A stretch of DNA of 64,000 nucleotides from Ktedonobacterales bacterium (GCA_036557285.1 DATBHW010000020.1:62001-126000), one strand, 5' to 3'; positions 28,618 through 37,932 are shown, numbered from the stretch's first letter. Numbers and translations are program-made. Notes: a model not told the origin generated them from the sequence alone.

Positions 28618-28896
28618 CTCTGCAAATCGCTCCCTTCCGCGCTCGCTTTATCGGTCTCGCTATGTTACAATTGAGACAAGGGCCAGGGGAAATAGCATAC
28701 GCTTCTCTTTTGCCACGATGCTGTGGTACTGCTCTTATCCATTCTCTTTCTCCAACAGCGGGTCCAATGATGGGCGCGCGCCTGCTTCCTCCTGCATGGT
28801 CCATATTTTTACGACAGAAGTCATTGGAGCGACACACAGCGATGCCAGGCTGCAATTTCGCCAGGAGGTGTCGTTTTCAGAGACGGAAGGAGCTAC
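28618..28896 (+). promoter_or_regulatory. fabH promoter candidate and long leader
   Basis: An extended -10 (TGTTACAAT, 28663-28671) without a good -35 could start a transcript with a leader of about 215 bases. The leader holds an exact 8-base inverted pair (TCCAATGA 28763-28770, TCATTGGA 28821-28828) and, close to the ribosome site, CGACAC/GTGTCG arms. No known riboswitch was recognised and no coding frame is convincing. Confidence 0.4.
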
Positions 28897-29943
28897 ATGA
28901 GCGGTTATAGTACAATCACCGGCTGGGGCAAGTATGTGCCTGCCAAAGTCCTCTCCAATGCCGACCTGGAGAAGATGGTCGAGACTTCGGATGAGTGGAT
29001 TGTTTCGCGCACGGGCATTCGAGAGCGGCGCATTGCCGGACCAGAAGAGACGGCCTCGACGATGGGGCTGGCCGCCGCGCGCGACGCGCTGAAGGTAGCC
29101 GGGATCGAAGGCAAAGACCTGGGCATGATTATCGTCGCTACGGTCTGCCCGGATTATCACTTCCCCAGTGTGGGCTGCATCGTGCAGGCGCAGCTTGGTG
29201 CGCAGTGCGGAGCGTTCGATCTTGAGGCGGCGTGCAGTGGGTTTCTCTATGCCCTTTCGATTGCTCAGCAGTTCACCAGCAGCGGCGCGGCTAAACATGT
29301 GCTGGTGATTGGCGTGGAAAAGCTCTCGATGTATGTTGATTATACCGACCGCGCGACCTGTGTCCTCTTTGGGGACGGCGCGGGCGCGGCGGTGGTCAGC
29401 GCCAGCGATACTCCTGGCGGCTTCCACTCCTTCACGCTTGGGTCGGATGGCGCGCGTCCCGAACTGCTGTATGTCCCCACTGGCGGCAGCGCCGAGCCGA
29501 TTACCGAAGAAAGTCTCCGTCAGGGGCGGCACTGCATCAAGATGATCGGGTCTGAGGTCTTCAAGTTTGCTACCCGCGCGATGGACTCCGCGACGGATAA
29601 GGTGATCGGCGAAGCGGGCATTACGCCTGACGAGATCGATCTGTTTTTGCCGCATCAGGCGAACCAGCGCATTATCGAGGCGACGGCGAAGCGGCTGGGC
29701 CTGCCGTCGGAAAAGGTCTTTCTCAATATTGATCGCTACGGTAATACCTCGGCGGCGTCGATCCCCATTGCGCTGTGCGAGGCGATTGAGCAAGGGAAGG
29801 TCTGGCCGGGCGCGAAGGTGGTCTTCGCGGCCTTTGGCGGCGGCCTGACCTGGGGCGCGGCAGCCATGACCTGGACGGCTCCTGTTCCAGGGACGCTGAG
29901 CGCGGCTGCATCGCGCAGCAGCGCGGCAGCCAGCAGCCGCTGA
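28897..29943 (+). CDS. fabH: beta-ketoacyl-ACP synthase III
   Basis: The 348-residue thiolase-fold enzyme starts fatty-acid synthesis by condensing an acyl-CoA with malonyl-ACP. The triad is visible: Cys113 in EAACSGF, His in LPHQANQRI near residue 250 and Asn in YGNTSAASIP near 280. SDEWIVSRTGIRERRIA near residue 31 and GDGAGAAVV near 160 are also typical. A GAAGGAG site supports the ATG. The last 25 residues are an Ala/Ser-rich tail beyond the usual end. It is not next to other fab genes. Confidence 0.95.
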   Translation: MSGYSTITGWGKYVPAKVLSNADLEKMVETSDEWIVSRTGIRERRIAGPEETASTMGLAAARDALKVAGIEGKDLGMIIVATVCPDYHFPSVGCIVQAQLGAQCGAFDLEAACSGFLYALSIAQQFTSSGAAKHVLVIGVEKLSMYVDYTDRATCVLFGDGAGAAVVSASDTPGGFHSFTLGSDGARPELLYVPTGGSAEPITEESLRQGRHCIKMIGSEVFKFATRAMDSATDKVIGEAGITPDEIDLFLPHQANQRIIEATAKRLGLPSEKVFLNIDRYGNTSAASIPIALCEAIEQGKVWPGAKVVFAAFGGGLTWGAAAMTWTAPVPGTLSAAASRSSAAASSR

Positions 29944-29962
29944 TAACAGCCGGAGCGTTGGT

Positions 29963-30022
29963 CCTGTAACGCCGCCTTCCAGGTGGATCGCCGATTGGTC
30001 GCCTGGAAGGCGGCGCTGTAAT
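29963..30022. repeat. palindromic intergenic repeat, copy 2
   Basis: The sequence TGTAACGCCGCCTTCCAGG is followed about 20 bases later by its near-exact inverse CCTGGAAGGCGGCGCTGTA. It shares the GCCGCCTTCCAGG core with the copies near 26.1, 51.2 and 63.2 kb and lies between the convergent fabH and deacetylase genes. Confidence 0.75.
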
Positions 30023-30025
30023 TGG

Positions 30026-31612
30026 TTATGATGCGTCCGGCCCGTCATGTATCGGCCCGACCCCCTGGATTTTGAGCAGGTAGATGAAGCCATCGAGCGT
30101 CTCGCCGCCAGCAACCCGGATGCGCGGAAGCTCATAGGGATGCCGGGCCTTCTGCATGACGGACTCAGCCCCTGGGTCAAGCAGCGCGCCGATATAGCCA
30201 TCCTGGCGGAGCAGCGAGGTAATGAACTGCTGTCGTTCGAGGCTGCCGTGATGGAACGGTTCGCCGGAGGGATAGCAGAAGAACTGGATGGGGGCGCTAA
30301 GCTGTTGTTCCAATGTGGCCTGGGAGTCCAGCAGTTCTGTCCTGGCTGTTTGGGGCGACGCCGAGGCCAGGCTGATGTGATGAATGGTATGGGAGCCGAT
30401 CTCCATACCTGCTGCGGCCATCTGGCGAATCTGGTCCCAGGTCAGGTAGCGCCCGCCAATCATGCCGGTGATAATGTTCATTTCAGCGACAAAATGATGC
30501 TGCTGGAGGATGGGGAAGGCGTCGGTGTAGGTATCCTCGTAGCCATCATCAAAGCTGATGACGATAGGCTGCCTGGGCAGCGGCAGACCATAGTAGAGGC
30601 TGTCGAAGATGTCGGTGAGTGTAATGGGATGGTAGTCGTTCTTTGCCAGGTAATTCATCTGAGCCGCGAAGTCGGGCGTTGTGACGGTCAGGCCGAAGTC
30701 CAGAGCATTTTTTGTGGGCCTGGCTGAGACGTGGTGGTACATCAGGATCGGAACCCTGGCGCTTGTAGACATGGCTTTCGCTGGCGCCAGGATCGGCGCG
30801 TCCTGGTCGAGCGGCCCGGCCAGCAGCACGCGCCAGAGGCCCCTGCTTTTCACTTCGGCAAACGCCAGATGGTTGAAGAGGCAGTTGACCGCGGCTTGCT
30901 CTGAAGGCGAACTCAGGATGCCTTTGGACGCGCCGAGGACCAGCGAGACGGGCAGTACAGCCGCGATGTTGTAAAGCCCTGTGGTGTCGGGATCGATCCA
31001 GGGGGCGAGGATTTTTGCCTGGCCGATATGGTAGGACAGGCGTGGTAATGACCCGAACTTGCGCGTCAGGAAGCTGACGAAGGCGGCCTCGGAACCCCAG
31101 AGCGCCTGAGCATCGGGATGCGTCATATTCCAGAGTCGGTTATCGTTCTGCTGCATGAAGGCGTTCATATACCGCCGGGCGGTCTCGCTGGGATCGGGCA
31201 CGAGTTTGATGGTCAGCGCCCGGCCAGGAGTGATGGGCTGCGCGTCGTAATTGAGTGCGCTGATTATCAACTGGCTCGAATGGGGGGCGCGCAGTGAAAA
31301 ATGTCCCTGCGCGTCAGTAGTTGTCTGTGTGTGGAAGCTAGATATTCGTGCCGTAATGGGGAGATCGCTAAGCGGCTGTCCGGTCTGCGCGTCCTCAATG
31401 GCGCCATCAACCAGCGCCATTGTCAGGGTGGAGGTGATCTGTGACCGGATGCATGAGATCAGCCCAAACTGTGTCAGGCATATAGCAGCCAGAGCGGAGA
31501 GCAAGACGGCGCTGCCAGAGACAAAGATTCGCTGACGCTCAGGGTACCTGGGGGATGGGCGCGATTTCACTGACTGGCTTGCCTTGCCTTGCCGGGTCTC
31601 AAGCATGCTCAT
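30026..31612 (-). CDS. membrane-anchored polysaccharide deacetylase (NodB domain)
   Basis: A GTG at 31675 would add 21 residues, but the ATG at 31612 behind AAGGA is preferred, giving 528 residues. A membrane anchor near residues 30-50 is followed by a carboxypeptidase-regulatory-like beta domain (GAIEDAQTGQPL, with TTDAQGHFSLRAP) and a globular spacer. The C-terminal NodB domain has VPILMYHHVS near 300, the metal and base aspartates in VISFDDGYEDTY near 350, and the metal histidines in GSHTIHH near 408. It should de-N-acetylate surface glycans outside the cell. It may modify the exopolysaccharide encoded at the start of the window. Confidence 0.88.
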   Translation of the reverse strand: MSMLETRQGKASQSVKSRPSPRYPERQRIFVSGSAVLLSALAAICLTQFGLISCIRSQITSTLTMALVDGAIEDAQTGQPLSDLPITARISSFHTQTTTDAQGHFSLRAPHSSQLIISALNYDAQPITPGRALTIKLVPDPSETARRYMNAFMQQNDNRLWNMTHPDAQALWGSEAAFVSFLTRKFGSLPRLSYHIGQAKILAPWIDPDTTGLYNIAAVLPVSLVLGASKGILSSPSEQAAVNCLFNHLAFAEVKSRGLWRVLLAGPLDQDAPILAPAKAMSTSARVPILMYHHVSARPTKNALDFGLTVTTPDFAAQMNYLAKNDYHPITLTDIFDSLYYGLPLPRQPIVISFDDGYEDTYTDAFPILQQHHFVAEMNIITGMIGGRYLTWDQIRQMAAAGMEIGSHTIHHISLASASPQTARTELLDSQATLEQQLSAPIQFFCYPSGEPFHHGSLERQQFITSLLRQDGYIGALLDPGAESVMQKARHPYELPRIRVAGGETLDGFIYLLKIQGVGPIHDGPDAS

Positions 31613-31637
31613 CTGCTGCCATCCTTGATGGAGTGTT

Positions 31638-31660
31638 GTGGGCAGCAGCCTGCTGCCCAC
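31638..31660. promoter_or_regulatory. perfect 11-base palindrome in the deacetylase leader
   Basis: Arms GTGGGCAGCAG and CTGCTGCCCAC flank a single central base, 26 bases upstream of the preferred deacetylase start. It could be an operator or an RNA hairpin. A GTG-initiated protein would translate through it. Confidence 0.4.
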
Positions 31661-31702
31661 AGAGAGGATTTTCACAGAGGGAAAACGACTAACCTGATAA
31701 AA

Positions 31703-32752
31703 TCAGGTTTCGGGCAGAATTGCATATTTAATGCCACGATGCTGTAATAGTTGCCCAAATGCTTCGTTTAATTGGCGCAGCGGAAATGCGCCGCTTACAA
31801 GCTGTTCAACTGGAATCCGGCGCTGCGCGATCAATTGCAGGGCGGTTGAGAAGTAATGCGGGGTATGGTGAAACACGCCCTTGAGGGTGATCTCGTCGTA
31901 GTGCAGCGGCTGGGTTGCCAGGGAGATGGTCGTTCCGGCGGCGCAGCCACCAAAGAAGTTGACCAACCCGCCGCGTCTGACCATCCGTGTGGCTGCCTCC
32001 CAGAGCGCGGGGTCGCCGACGGCTTCAATGACGACATCAGCGCCGCGCTGCCCATCGGTGAGCGCGCGGACGGCGGCCACTTCGGCTGCGGTGTCTGGAA
32101 GCTGATGCGCATCAATGATGGCATCGGCCCCCAGGGCGCGGGCCAGGGCCAGCCGTTCATTGCCACGTCCGCAGAGAATGACACGCGCGCCCTTCATTTT
32201 CGCCACTGCCAGCAGGAGCAATCCCAGCGGGCCACCGCCGATAATGGCGACGCTCTCGCCAGGGTGGATGTTGCTCTCCTCGATGCCATGCAGCGCGCAG
32301 GCCAGCGGCTCGGCGAGGGCCGCGCTGGTGAACGGGAGATCGGGAGGTAATTCCCAGAGGTTCTGTTCTACAATGCGAGCGGGGACCAGCAGATAGTCGG
32401 CATACGCGCCGTTGAGCAAGAGCAGGTCTTCGCAAAGGCTCTGGCGGCCTCGCTGACAGAAGAAGCAGCGGTTGCATGGCGCGGAGTTTGCCACGACGAC
32501 CCGCATGCCAGGCTGGAATCGCTCCACCTGCGCGCCAACCTCAGCCACCGTTCCGGCGACTTCGTGCCCAAAGAGGGAGGGCAGGGTTTTCATCAAGACC
32601 GGATGGCCGCGCTGGTAGGCTTTGAGATCGGTGCCGCAGGTGGTGGCTGCGGCCACTTTGACCAGAGCTTCTCCGGGTCCGGGGTGTGGGGCTTCTATTT
32701 CTTCGAGGCGCACGTCCAGCGGGGCATAGAAGCGGGCTGCCAGCATCTTCAT
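31703..32752 (-). CDS. zinc-dependent alcohol/polyol dehydrogenase (MDR family)
   Basis: The ATG at 32752 behind AGGGAGG gives a 349-residue medium-chain dehydrogenase, ten residues shorter than the open frame. Catalytic zinc ligands are Cys39 in TTCGTD and His62-Glu63 in FGHEVAG. The structural zinc cluster is CNRCFFCQRGRQSLC near 90-105. The NAD(P)-binding loop IIGGGPLGLLLLA lies near 170. Its closest well-known relatives include sorbitol and threonine dehydrogenases. The substrate cannot be told from sequence. It precedes the deacetylase in the same direction with a gap of 90 bases. Confidence 0.88.
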   Translation of the reverse strand: MKMLAARFYAPLDVRLEEIEAPHPGPGEALVKVAAATTCGTDLKAYQRGHPVLMKTLPSLFGHEVAGTVAEVGAQVERFQPGMRVVVANSAPCNRCFFCQRGRQSLCEDLLLLNGAYADYLLVPARIVEQNLWELPPDLPFTSAALAEPLACALHGIEESNIHPGESVAIIGGGPLGLLLLAVAKMKGARVILCGRGNERLALARALGADAIIDAHQLPDTAAEVAAVRALTDGQRGADVVIEAVGDPALWEAATRMVRRGGLVNFFGGCAAGTTISLATQPLHYDEITLKGVFHHTPHYFSTALQLIAQRRIPVEQLVSGAFPLRQLNEAFGQLLQHRGIKYAILPET

Positions 32753-32893
32753 AGCTCGCCTCCCTTCGTCTGCTGGCTGCAAACGCGGCCCATTTCTGAG
32801 GTTTGCAGCCAGGACTATAGCATAGTGGCCGGGCGAACGTCAATCTCTGCGGGCGGTTCAGGCTAAGCAAGCGTAAGTATGCTCAGCAAGGTC

Positions 32894-32922
32894 TCGACGC
32901 TTCAGGAGACTTATGGTACAAT
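32894..32922 (+). promoter_or_regulatory. candidate promoter of rdgB
   Basis: TCGACG at 32894-32899 and TACAAT at 32917-32922 are 17 bases apart. They lie 38 bases ahead of the rdgB GTG start, between divergent genes. Confidence 0.5.
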
Positions 32923-32959
32923 GTGGAGCAAATCTATCTTTCTGCTAAGGAGCGCCTTT

Positions 32960-33571
32960 GTGTCCACTCTCCTTCTCGCAACCACGAATCCAGGCAAGTT
33001 GCGTGAATATCGAGAGATTTTTGCGGAGCTTCCCTTGCGCCTGACTACGCTGGAGGAGCAGGGGATTGATCTGGATGTAGAGGAAACTGGCGCGACCTTT
33101 GTCGAGAACGCGCTGCTCAAGGCGCGGGCCTACAGCCAGGCCAGCGGTTTGCTGACCCTGGCGGATGATTCCGGGCTGGAGATTGATGCCCTTGGAGGCG
33201 AGCCAGGCGTGCGCTCGGCCCGTTGGCCCACTGCCGATACCTCTTATCCTGAGCGTTTCAGGCTGATTTTCCAGCGCCTCGCCGGTCTGTCTCCTGAACA
33301 CCGCACCGCGCGTTTTCGCTGTGTGATTGCGCTTGCCCGGCCCGATGGATGGCAAGAGACGGTGGAAGGGGTGGTAGAAGGCGTCATTACCGATGGTCCA
33401 CGCGGCGAAAACGGCTTTGGTTATGATCCCATTTTCTCGGTGCCTGCGCTTGGTTCTACGACTGCGGAACTCTCCCCCGAAGAAAAACATCGCATCAGCC
33501 ATCGGGGGCGTGCGGCCAGGGCCGCGCGTGACGTGCTGCTGCGCCTGAATGCGGGGTCCGCTCATCGCTAA
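32960..33571 (+). CDS. rdgB: XTP/dITP diphosphatase (HAM1/RdgB family)
   Basis: The frame is open from 32879, but the conserved N-terminus (STLLLATTNPGKLREY) begins right after a GTG at 32960 behind AAGGAG, giving 203 residues of normal length. DDSGLEIDAL near residue 70, GFGYDPIF near 155 and SHRGRA near 183 are the family motifs. The enzyme cleaves non-canonical purine triphosphates such as dITP and XTP to the monophosphates, keeping them out of DNA. The next gene, encoding an exonuclease domain, follows closely, which fits a shared nucleic-acid maintenance context. Confidence 0.95.
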   Translation: MSTLLLATTNPGKLREYREIFAELPLRLTTLEEQGIDLDVEETGATFVENALLKARAYSQASGLLTLADDSGLEIDALGGEPGVRSARWPTADTSYPERFRLIFQRLAGLSPEHRTARFRCVIALARPDGWQETVEGVVEGVITDGPRGENGFGYDPIFSVPALGSTTAELSPEEKHRISHRGRAARAARDVLLRLNAGSAHR

Positions 33572-33593
33572 TACGCCTGGGAAACCCTCTGGA

Positions 33594-36500
33594 ATGAGCG
33601 CGGTTGGCCTGAAAAAGCCGATGCCGCGCGGCGCGCCCATCCGTGTCTCTATTGATCTGGAGACGACGGGGCTGCAAGCTGAAACCGACAACATTATCGA
33701 GATCGCCGCCGTTAAATTTCGTGGCGCAGAGGTTCTTGGGCGTTTTCAGACGTTTGTTGCCACCAATCGCTCCATCCCCTTTCGCGTGCAGCGTCTGACG
33801 GGCATCACCGCGACTGACCTGCAAGATGCCCCACGTTTCGAGGCGGTTGCGCCGTCACTGAGCGCCTTTCTTGGCAAGGCTCCACTGGTGGGGCATAGCG
33901 TGCCGTTTGACGCGGCCTTTCTGCGTCGGCGCGGATTGGTTCAGGAAAATCCGCTGATTGATACGTTTGAGTTGGCAACTGTCCTGCTGCCTGCTCTGCC
34001 CAGCTATACGCTGGAGCGCGTGGCCGAGGCGCTGGATGTGCAAAGCGATGTTTTTCATCGGGCAATGGCTGATGCGGTGCTGGCGAAAGATGTCTTGCTG
34101 GCGCTGCTGGCGCGTATCGAGCAGTTAGAGTCGTCGGTGCTGGAGGAACTGGCGAGGCTGAGCGGACGCCTGAGTTGGCCGCTGCTCTCGCTCTTTGCCG
34201 ATGAGCGCCGCGCACGTGGCGCGGGGCGTTCCACCTCAAAAGGTGGGGCGTCGGTTGGCGAGCAGTGGGCCGCCAAGCTGGGACTCAACCCACAGGTTTT
34301 TGCGCTGGGCATCGCGCGCCCCGCCAGCGTGGCCTCCAATAGCCCTGCTTCCTCCGACCAGCCCTCAGCCCTTCCCAGCCCTGGATTGACCGAGGTTGCG
34401 CCTGATGAGCGCGCCAAAAATGAACCTCCGCGCGCTCAGACGGCTCTTGATGCGGCGCTGGCTGGCGCATTTGAGGCGACACGGCCCTTGCTGCTGGAGA
34501 TCGAGCCGGATGCCGAAAGCCTGTCTTCGAGCTTGTTGAGCGCGATCTGCTGGGCGCAGGAGCAGCGCCGCCCGCTGGTGATTGCGGCGGCCAATGCCGG
34601 GACGTGTCGGCGGCTAATGCAAGAAACGCTGCCGACTCTCCAGGCCAACCTGCCCCGGCCACCCAGGGTGGAGTTTCTGGTTGAGCCGGAGAAATATCTA
34701 TGCCTGCATCGCTGGTTTGGCGGGGGACGCCTGCCGCGCAACGGACGCCTGCCTGCCGATATTACGCGCGGCCTGGCGAAGCTGACCCTCTGGCTGCATT
34801 ACAGCGCCAGCGGTATCCGCGATGATCTGGTTTTGATGCCCCAGGAGCAGGCGGCCTGGGAGATGGTGCGCGCCGGGCCAGAATATCTGAACGATCTGTC
34901 GGGCTGCCACTATGCCCGACATGGCTACTGTTTCTACAAACGCGCCCGCGACGCGGCGGCGACAGCCGATGTGTTGGTGACGACGCATGCCGCGCTGCTG
35001 GCCTATCTCTCCAGTGATGCGGCGGTGCTGGCGAAAGCCAACCATCTGCTTATCCTTGACGCGCACCTGCTGGAAGAGGAGGCGCTGCGCCAGGACGGCT
35101 ATGATCTGAATCAGCCAGGCATTGCCCGGCTGCTGGATGACCTGCTGACCGGGCCAGCCGAAAGCGGCTCAAGTGGGCTGCTGGCGCTGGCAGCGCGCTC
35201 GTTGGGACAGGGGCTGGCGGCTGCCGCCGGGCGTGGCGCGCTGCCAGCGGAAGCTCGTCCTGGCTGGTGGTACGGGCCGGTCAACGAGGCCAGGCAGGCG
35301 CTGGATCGCTTCTTCAACGCGCTGGCGCTCCTGCTGGCCGAGTATCAGGCGCAGCATCATGGCGGCCCACGCTCCTGGTCAGAAGGAGTCGAGCCATCGC
35401 TGCGGCTTCAGCCGAAGATTCGCAACGCTCCGGCCTGGAAAGGCGTTGAGCAGACCTGGGACGAACTAGAAAAGGCGCTGCTGCCGCTCATTTCACGCCT
35501 TGAGCGACTGATAACGCTGCTGGGTGGTTCGGTCACTGCGGCGAACGGCCAGCAGCGCGCATCCCATTCTCGTAAAACTTCTCAGGCTTCCAGGCTGGTC
35601 GATCTTCAGCAAACGCCTTCTGATGAGTCTATGGCGCTGGCGGAGGAGATCAACGGCGTCTATTTCCGTTTGCGCGAATGGGCCGAACAGGGCAGGCTGG
35701 CGATTACTCAGCCGCGCGGCGGAATGGTCTATTGGGTCAGACCGCCACTGCCTCCGCCTCCGCCGCGCGCGGCTTCAGGCATTTCAGCTACCCCGCCTGA
35801 CGATGCTCCACCAGCGCGGCCCACCTTGCACGCCGCGCCGGTACATGCAGGGCCGCTGCTCCAGCGCACCGTGTTTCGCGCTGATCGCGCGGCGGCGCTG
35901 GTGTCTTCGGCGCTGAGGGTAAATGGGGAGTTTGATTATATCGCCGAGCGCCTGGGCCTGGCTGCCGGGCGCGCAACGACACTTTCCGTGGCCCCGGAAA
36001 ATCAGCCGCACTCGCTGCTCTATCTGCCGGACGATGTCGCTGAACCTAATACCCATCACTATCAGCGCAATCTTGACGCTATGCTGATTCAGCTTGCTAC
36101 CGCGCTGAATGGCGAGACGGTGGCGCTCTTTGCCTCGCACGCGGCCCTGCGCGCGGGCTATGCTGGCGTGAAAGCGGCGCTGGAGGAGCGCGGGATTCTG
36201 GTGCTGGCCCAGGGGATTGATGGCTCGCTGCGCCAGCTCTGGCAGACGTTCCGCTCACAGGAGCGCGTGGCGCTGCTGGGCGCGGTGAACTCCTGGGATA
36301 CCGTTGAGTTACCAGGAGAGCGTCCGGCCTGCGTGGTGGTCACAAGACTGCCATTTCCGGCGCTCAGCGACCCTCCGCTGGCAGGGCGCGCCGAATTGTA
36401 TCACGATCAGTTGCACCAGTATGTCATCCCTCAGGCGTCGCTGCGGCTGCGCCAGGCGCTGAACCGGCTCTCGTGGAGCGGCGCGGGCGCGCGAGCGACC

Positions 36501-36743
36501 AACGGGAGCGAGAGTGCGGGAATCCAGTTCCCGCAAGGGTCGCTCCCCACAGGGGTTCCGCAAGCACCCGCTGCCGCAGGCGCGCGCCGCAACGCGATTG
36601 TGTTGTTTGATAAGCGGGTGCAGGCCAAGGATTACGGCGCGGTCTTTTTAAGCTCTATGCCCCACTGCACAGTGCGCCAGGGCAGCGTTTCGGTCCTGCC
36701 GGAACATGTGGCGGGCTGGATTCGCGGTGAGAACGGTGAGTGA
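33594..36743 (+). CDS. DEDDh exonuclease fused to a degenerate DinG-like helicase
   Basis: Starts at 33549 (overlapping rdgB) and 33594 are both possible; 33594 gives 1049 residues. The first 165 residues are a DnaQ-type exonuclease with intact catalytic residues: SIDLETTGL, VGHSVPFDAAF and HRAMADAVL (DEDDh set). The remainder follows the DinG/XPD layout but has lost its ATPase motifs. The Walker A region reads LLLEIEPDAESLSSSLL, the DEAH box reads LLILDAHLLEEEA, and motif VI reads LRLRQALNRLSWSG. Three possible iron-sulfur cysteines remain (KYLC, SGC, HGYC) where DinG has four. It is probably an active nuclease with a non-translocating DNA-binding scaffold. The 3' end overlaps thiL by 38 bases. 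Confidence 0.8.
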   Translation: MSAVGLKKPMPRGAPIRVSIDLETTGLQAETDNIIEIAAVKFRGAEVLGRFQTFVATNRSIPFRVQRLTGITATDLQDAPRFEAVAPSLSAFLGKAPLVGHSVPFDAAFLRRRGLVQENPLIDTFELATVLLPALPSYTLERVAEALDVQSDVFHRAMADAVLAKDVLLALLARIEQLESSVLEELARLSGRLSWPLLSLFADERRARGAGRSTSKGGASVGEQWAAKLGLNPQVFALGIARPASVASNSPASSDQPSALPSPGLTEVAPDERAKNEPPRAQTALDAALAGAFEATRPLLLEIEPDAESLSSSLLSAICWAQEQRRPLVIAAANAGTCRRLMQETLPTLQANLPRPPRVEFLVEPEKYLCLHRWFGGGRLPRNGRLPADITRGLAKLTLWLHYSASGIRDDLVLMPQEQAAWEMVRAGPEYLNDLSGCHYARHGYCFYKRARDAAATADVLVTTHAALLAYLSSDAAVLAKANHLLILDAHLLEEEALRQDGYDLNQPGIARLLDDLLTGPAESGSSGLLALAARSLGQGLAAAAGRGALPAEARPGWWYGPVNEARQALDRFFNALALLLAEYQAQHHGGPRSWSEGVEPSLRLQPKIRNAPAWKGVEQTWDELEKALLPLISRLERLITLLGGSVTAANGQQRASHSRKTSQASRLVDLQQTPSDESMALAEEINGVYFRLREWAEQGRLAITQPRGGMVYWVRPPLPPPPPRAASGISATPPDDAPPARPTLHAAPVHAGPLLQRTVFRADRAAALVSSALRVNGEFDYIAERLGLAAGRATTLSVAPENQPHSLLYLPDDVAEPNTHHYQRNLDAMLIQLATALNGETVALFASHAALRAGYAGVKAALEERGILVLAQGIDGSLRQLWQTFRSQERVALLGAVNSWDTVELPGERPACVVVTRLPFPALSDPPLAGRAELYHDQLHQYVIPQASLRLRQALNRLSWSGAGARATNGSESAGIQFPQGSLPTGVPQAPAAAGARRNAIVLFDKRVQAKDYGAVFLSSMPHCTVRQGSVSVLPEHVAGWIRGENGE

Positions 36744-37791
36744 GTCTGACCTGGAAGCGTCCGAGACGATCAGGGCGCTGGGGGAGTTTGGCCTGATTGC
36801 GCGCCTTACGGCGGGGTTGACGACGCGCCCGGATGTGCTGGTGGGTGTCGGCGATGATTGCGCGGCGCTTGATCTAGGGGGCGAACTGGTCTTGCTGGCG
36901 ACGTGCGACGCGCTGCTGGATGGTGAGCAGTTTCTGCGCCGCGCTGCCACGCCAGAACAGATTGGGCGGCGGGCGATGGCGGTCAACCTGAGCGATATTG
37001 CCAGCATGGGTGGCTGGCCGCGCTACGCATTGGTTTCGCTGCTGCTGCCTGCCGATCTGCCCACGACGTTTATGGATGGCGTCTATCGTGGGCTGCGTGC
37101 CGAGGCAGAGCAGTATGGCGCGGTGATTGTCGGCGGTAATATCACCGGCTCCTCTACATTTGGCATTGATATGACACTGCTCGGCCAGGCGCGGCGCGGG
37201 CAGATGCTCTTGCGCAGCGGCGCGCGCCCCGGCGATGCGCTGCTGATGACGGGGACATTGGGTGAGGCGGCGGCGGGCCTGCATCTGCTGCTGCATCCAG
37301 AACTGAAGGTTTCTGATGTTCCCGCGTCGAGCGCGGCGCGGCTGGAAGCAGCCCTGCTTGCGCCCGTTCCGCGTGTGCCGGAGGGCCGTCTGCTGGCGAG
37401 GTTGGGCGCGGCGTCGGCGATGATGGACATTAGCGATGGGCTGGCGGCTGATCTGTGGCATCTCTGCGAGCGCAGCGGTGTGGGGGCGTGTCTCGATGGG
37501 GCGGCGCTGCCTATCCCTGATGCTGTGCATACGGCTGCTCATTTTGTGGGGCAGAGCGCCCTGGACTGGGGACTTTTTGGCGGCGAAGATTATCAACTGC
37601 TCTTTACCGCGCCGCCCGCTGCTGTGGCGCGCATCAGGGACACGCTCTGGATTGCTACCGGCACGCCCGTCACGGTGATTGGCGACATGTTGCCCCCGGA
37701 GGCCGGATTAACCCTGCGCGCCCGCGACGGCTCTATCAGGCCGCTGCCCCGGCGCGGCTGGGACCACCTGCGCAGCAGCGCCCGCTCGTAG
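36706..37791 (+). CDS. thiL: thiamine-monophosphate kinase
   Basis: The 361-residue protein belongs to the PurM/ThiL fold and phosphorylates thiamine monophosphate to the active diphosphate. It shows LGEFGLIARL near residue 25, the metal-binding VGVGDDCAAL near 47, RRAMAVNLSDIASMGGWP near 88, VGGNITGSS near 143 and MDISDGLAADL near 245. The ATG at 36706 lies inside the preceding gene; GTG codons at 36727 and 36736 are other possible starts, and none has a clear ribosome site. The overlap suggests cotranscription with rdgB and the exonuclease. Confidence 0.93.
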   Translation: MWRAGFAVRTVSESDLEASETIRALGEFGLIARLTAGLTTRPDVLVGVGDDCAALDLGGELVLLATCDALLDGEQFLRRAATPEQIGRRAMAVNLSDIASMGGWPRYALVSLLLPADLPTTFMDGVYRGLRAEAEQYGAVIVGGNITGSSTFGIDMTLLGQARRGQMLLRSGARPGDALLMTGTLGEAAAGLHLLLHPELKVSDVPASSAARLEAALLAPVPRVPEGRLLARLGAASAMMDISDGLAADLWHLCERSGVGACLDGAALPIPDAVHTAAHFVGQSALDWGLFGGEDYQLLFTAPPAAVARIRDTLWIATGTPVTVIGDMLPPEAGLTLRARDGSIRPLPRRGWDHLRSSARS

Positions 37792-37799
37792 CGCCAGGC

Positions 37800-37932
37800 T
37801 TCGCCCGCAGCCGCTTGCCTCGGCTATGCCTCTGCACTCTCGGCTGCGCCTCCGTACTGGCGAACGGTTCGCCGCCAGGGACGGCGGCGGTACACGCGCC
37901 GCCGCCCCTCTTCAAGCGGATTTGCTATTATT
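37800..37932. repeat. degenerate copy of intergenic repeat material
   Basis: This gap carries CGCCGCCAGGGACGGCGGCGGTAC, similar to a stretch near 26235 inside the MITE-like element. It is followed by TTCAAGCGGATTTG at 37911-37924, identical to a 14-mer beside the repeat at 51225. It lies just ahead of the antitoxin-like gene. Sequence identity is partial. Confidence 0.45.
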
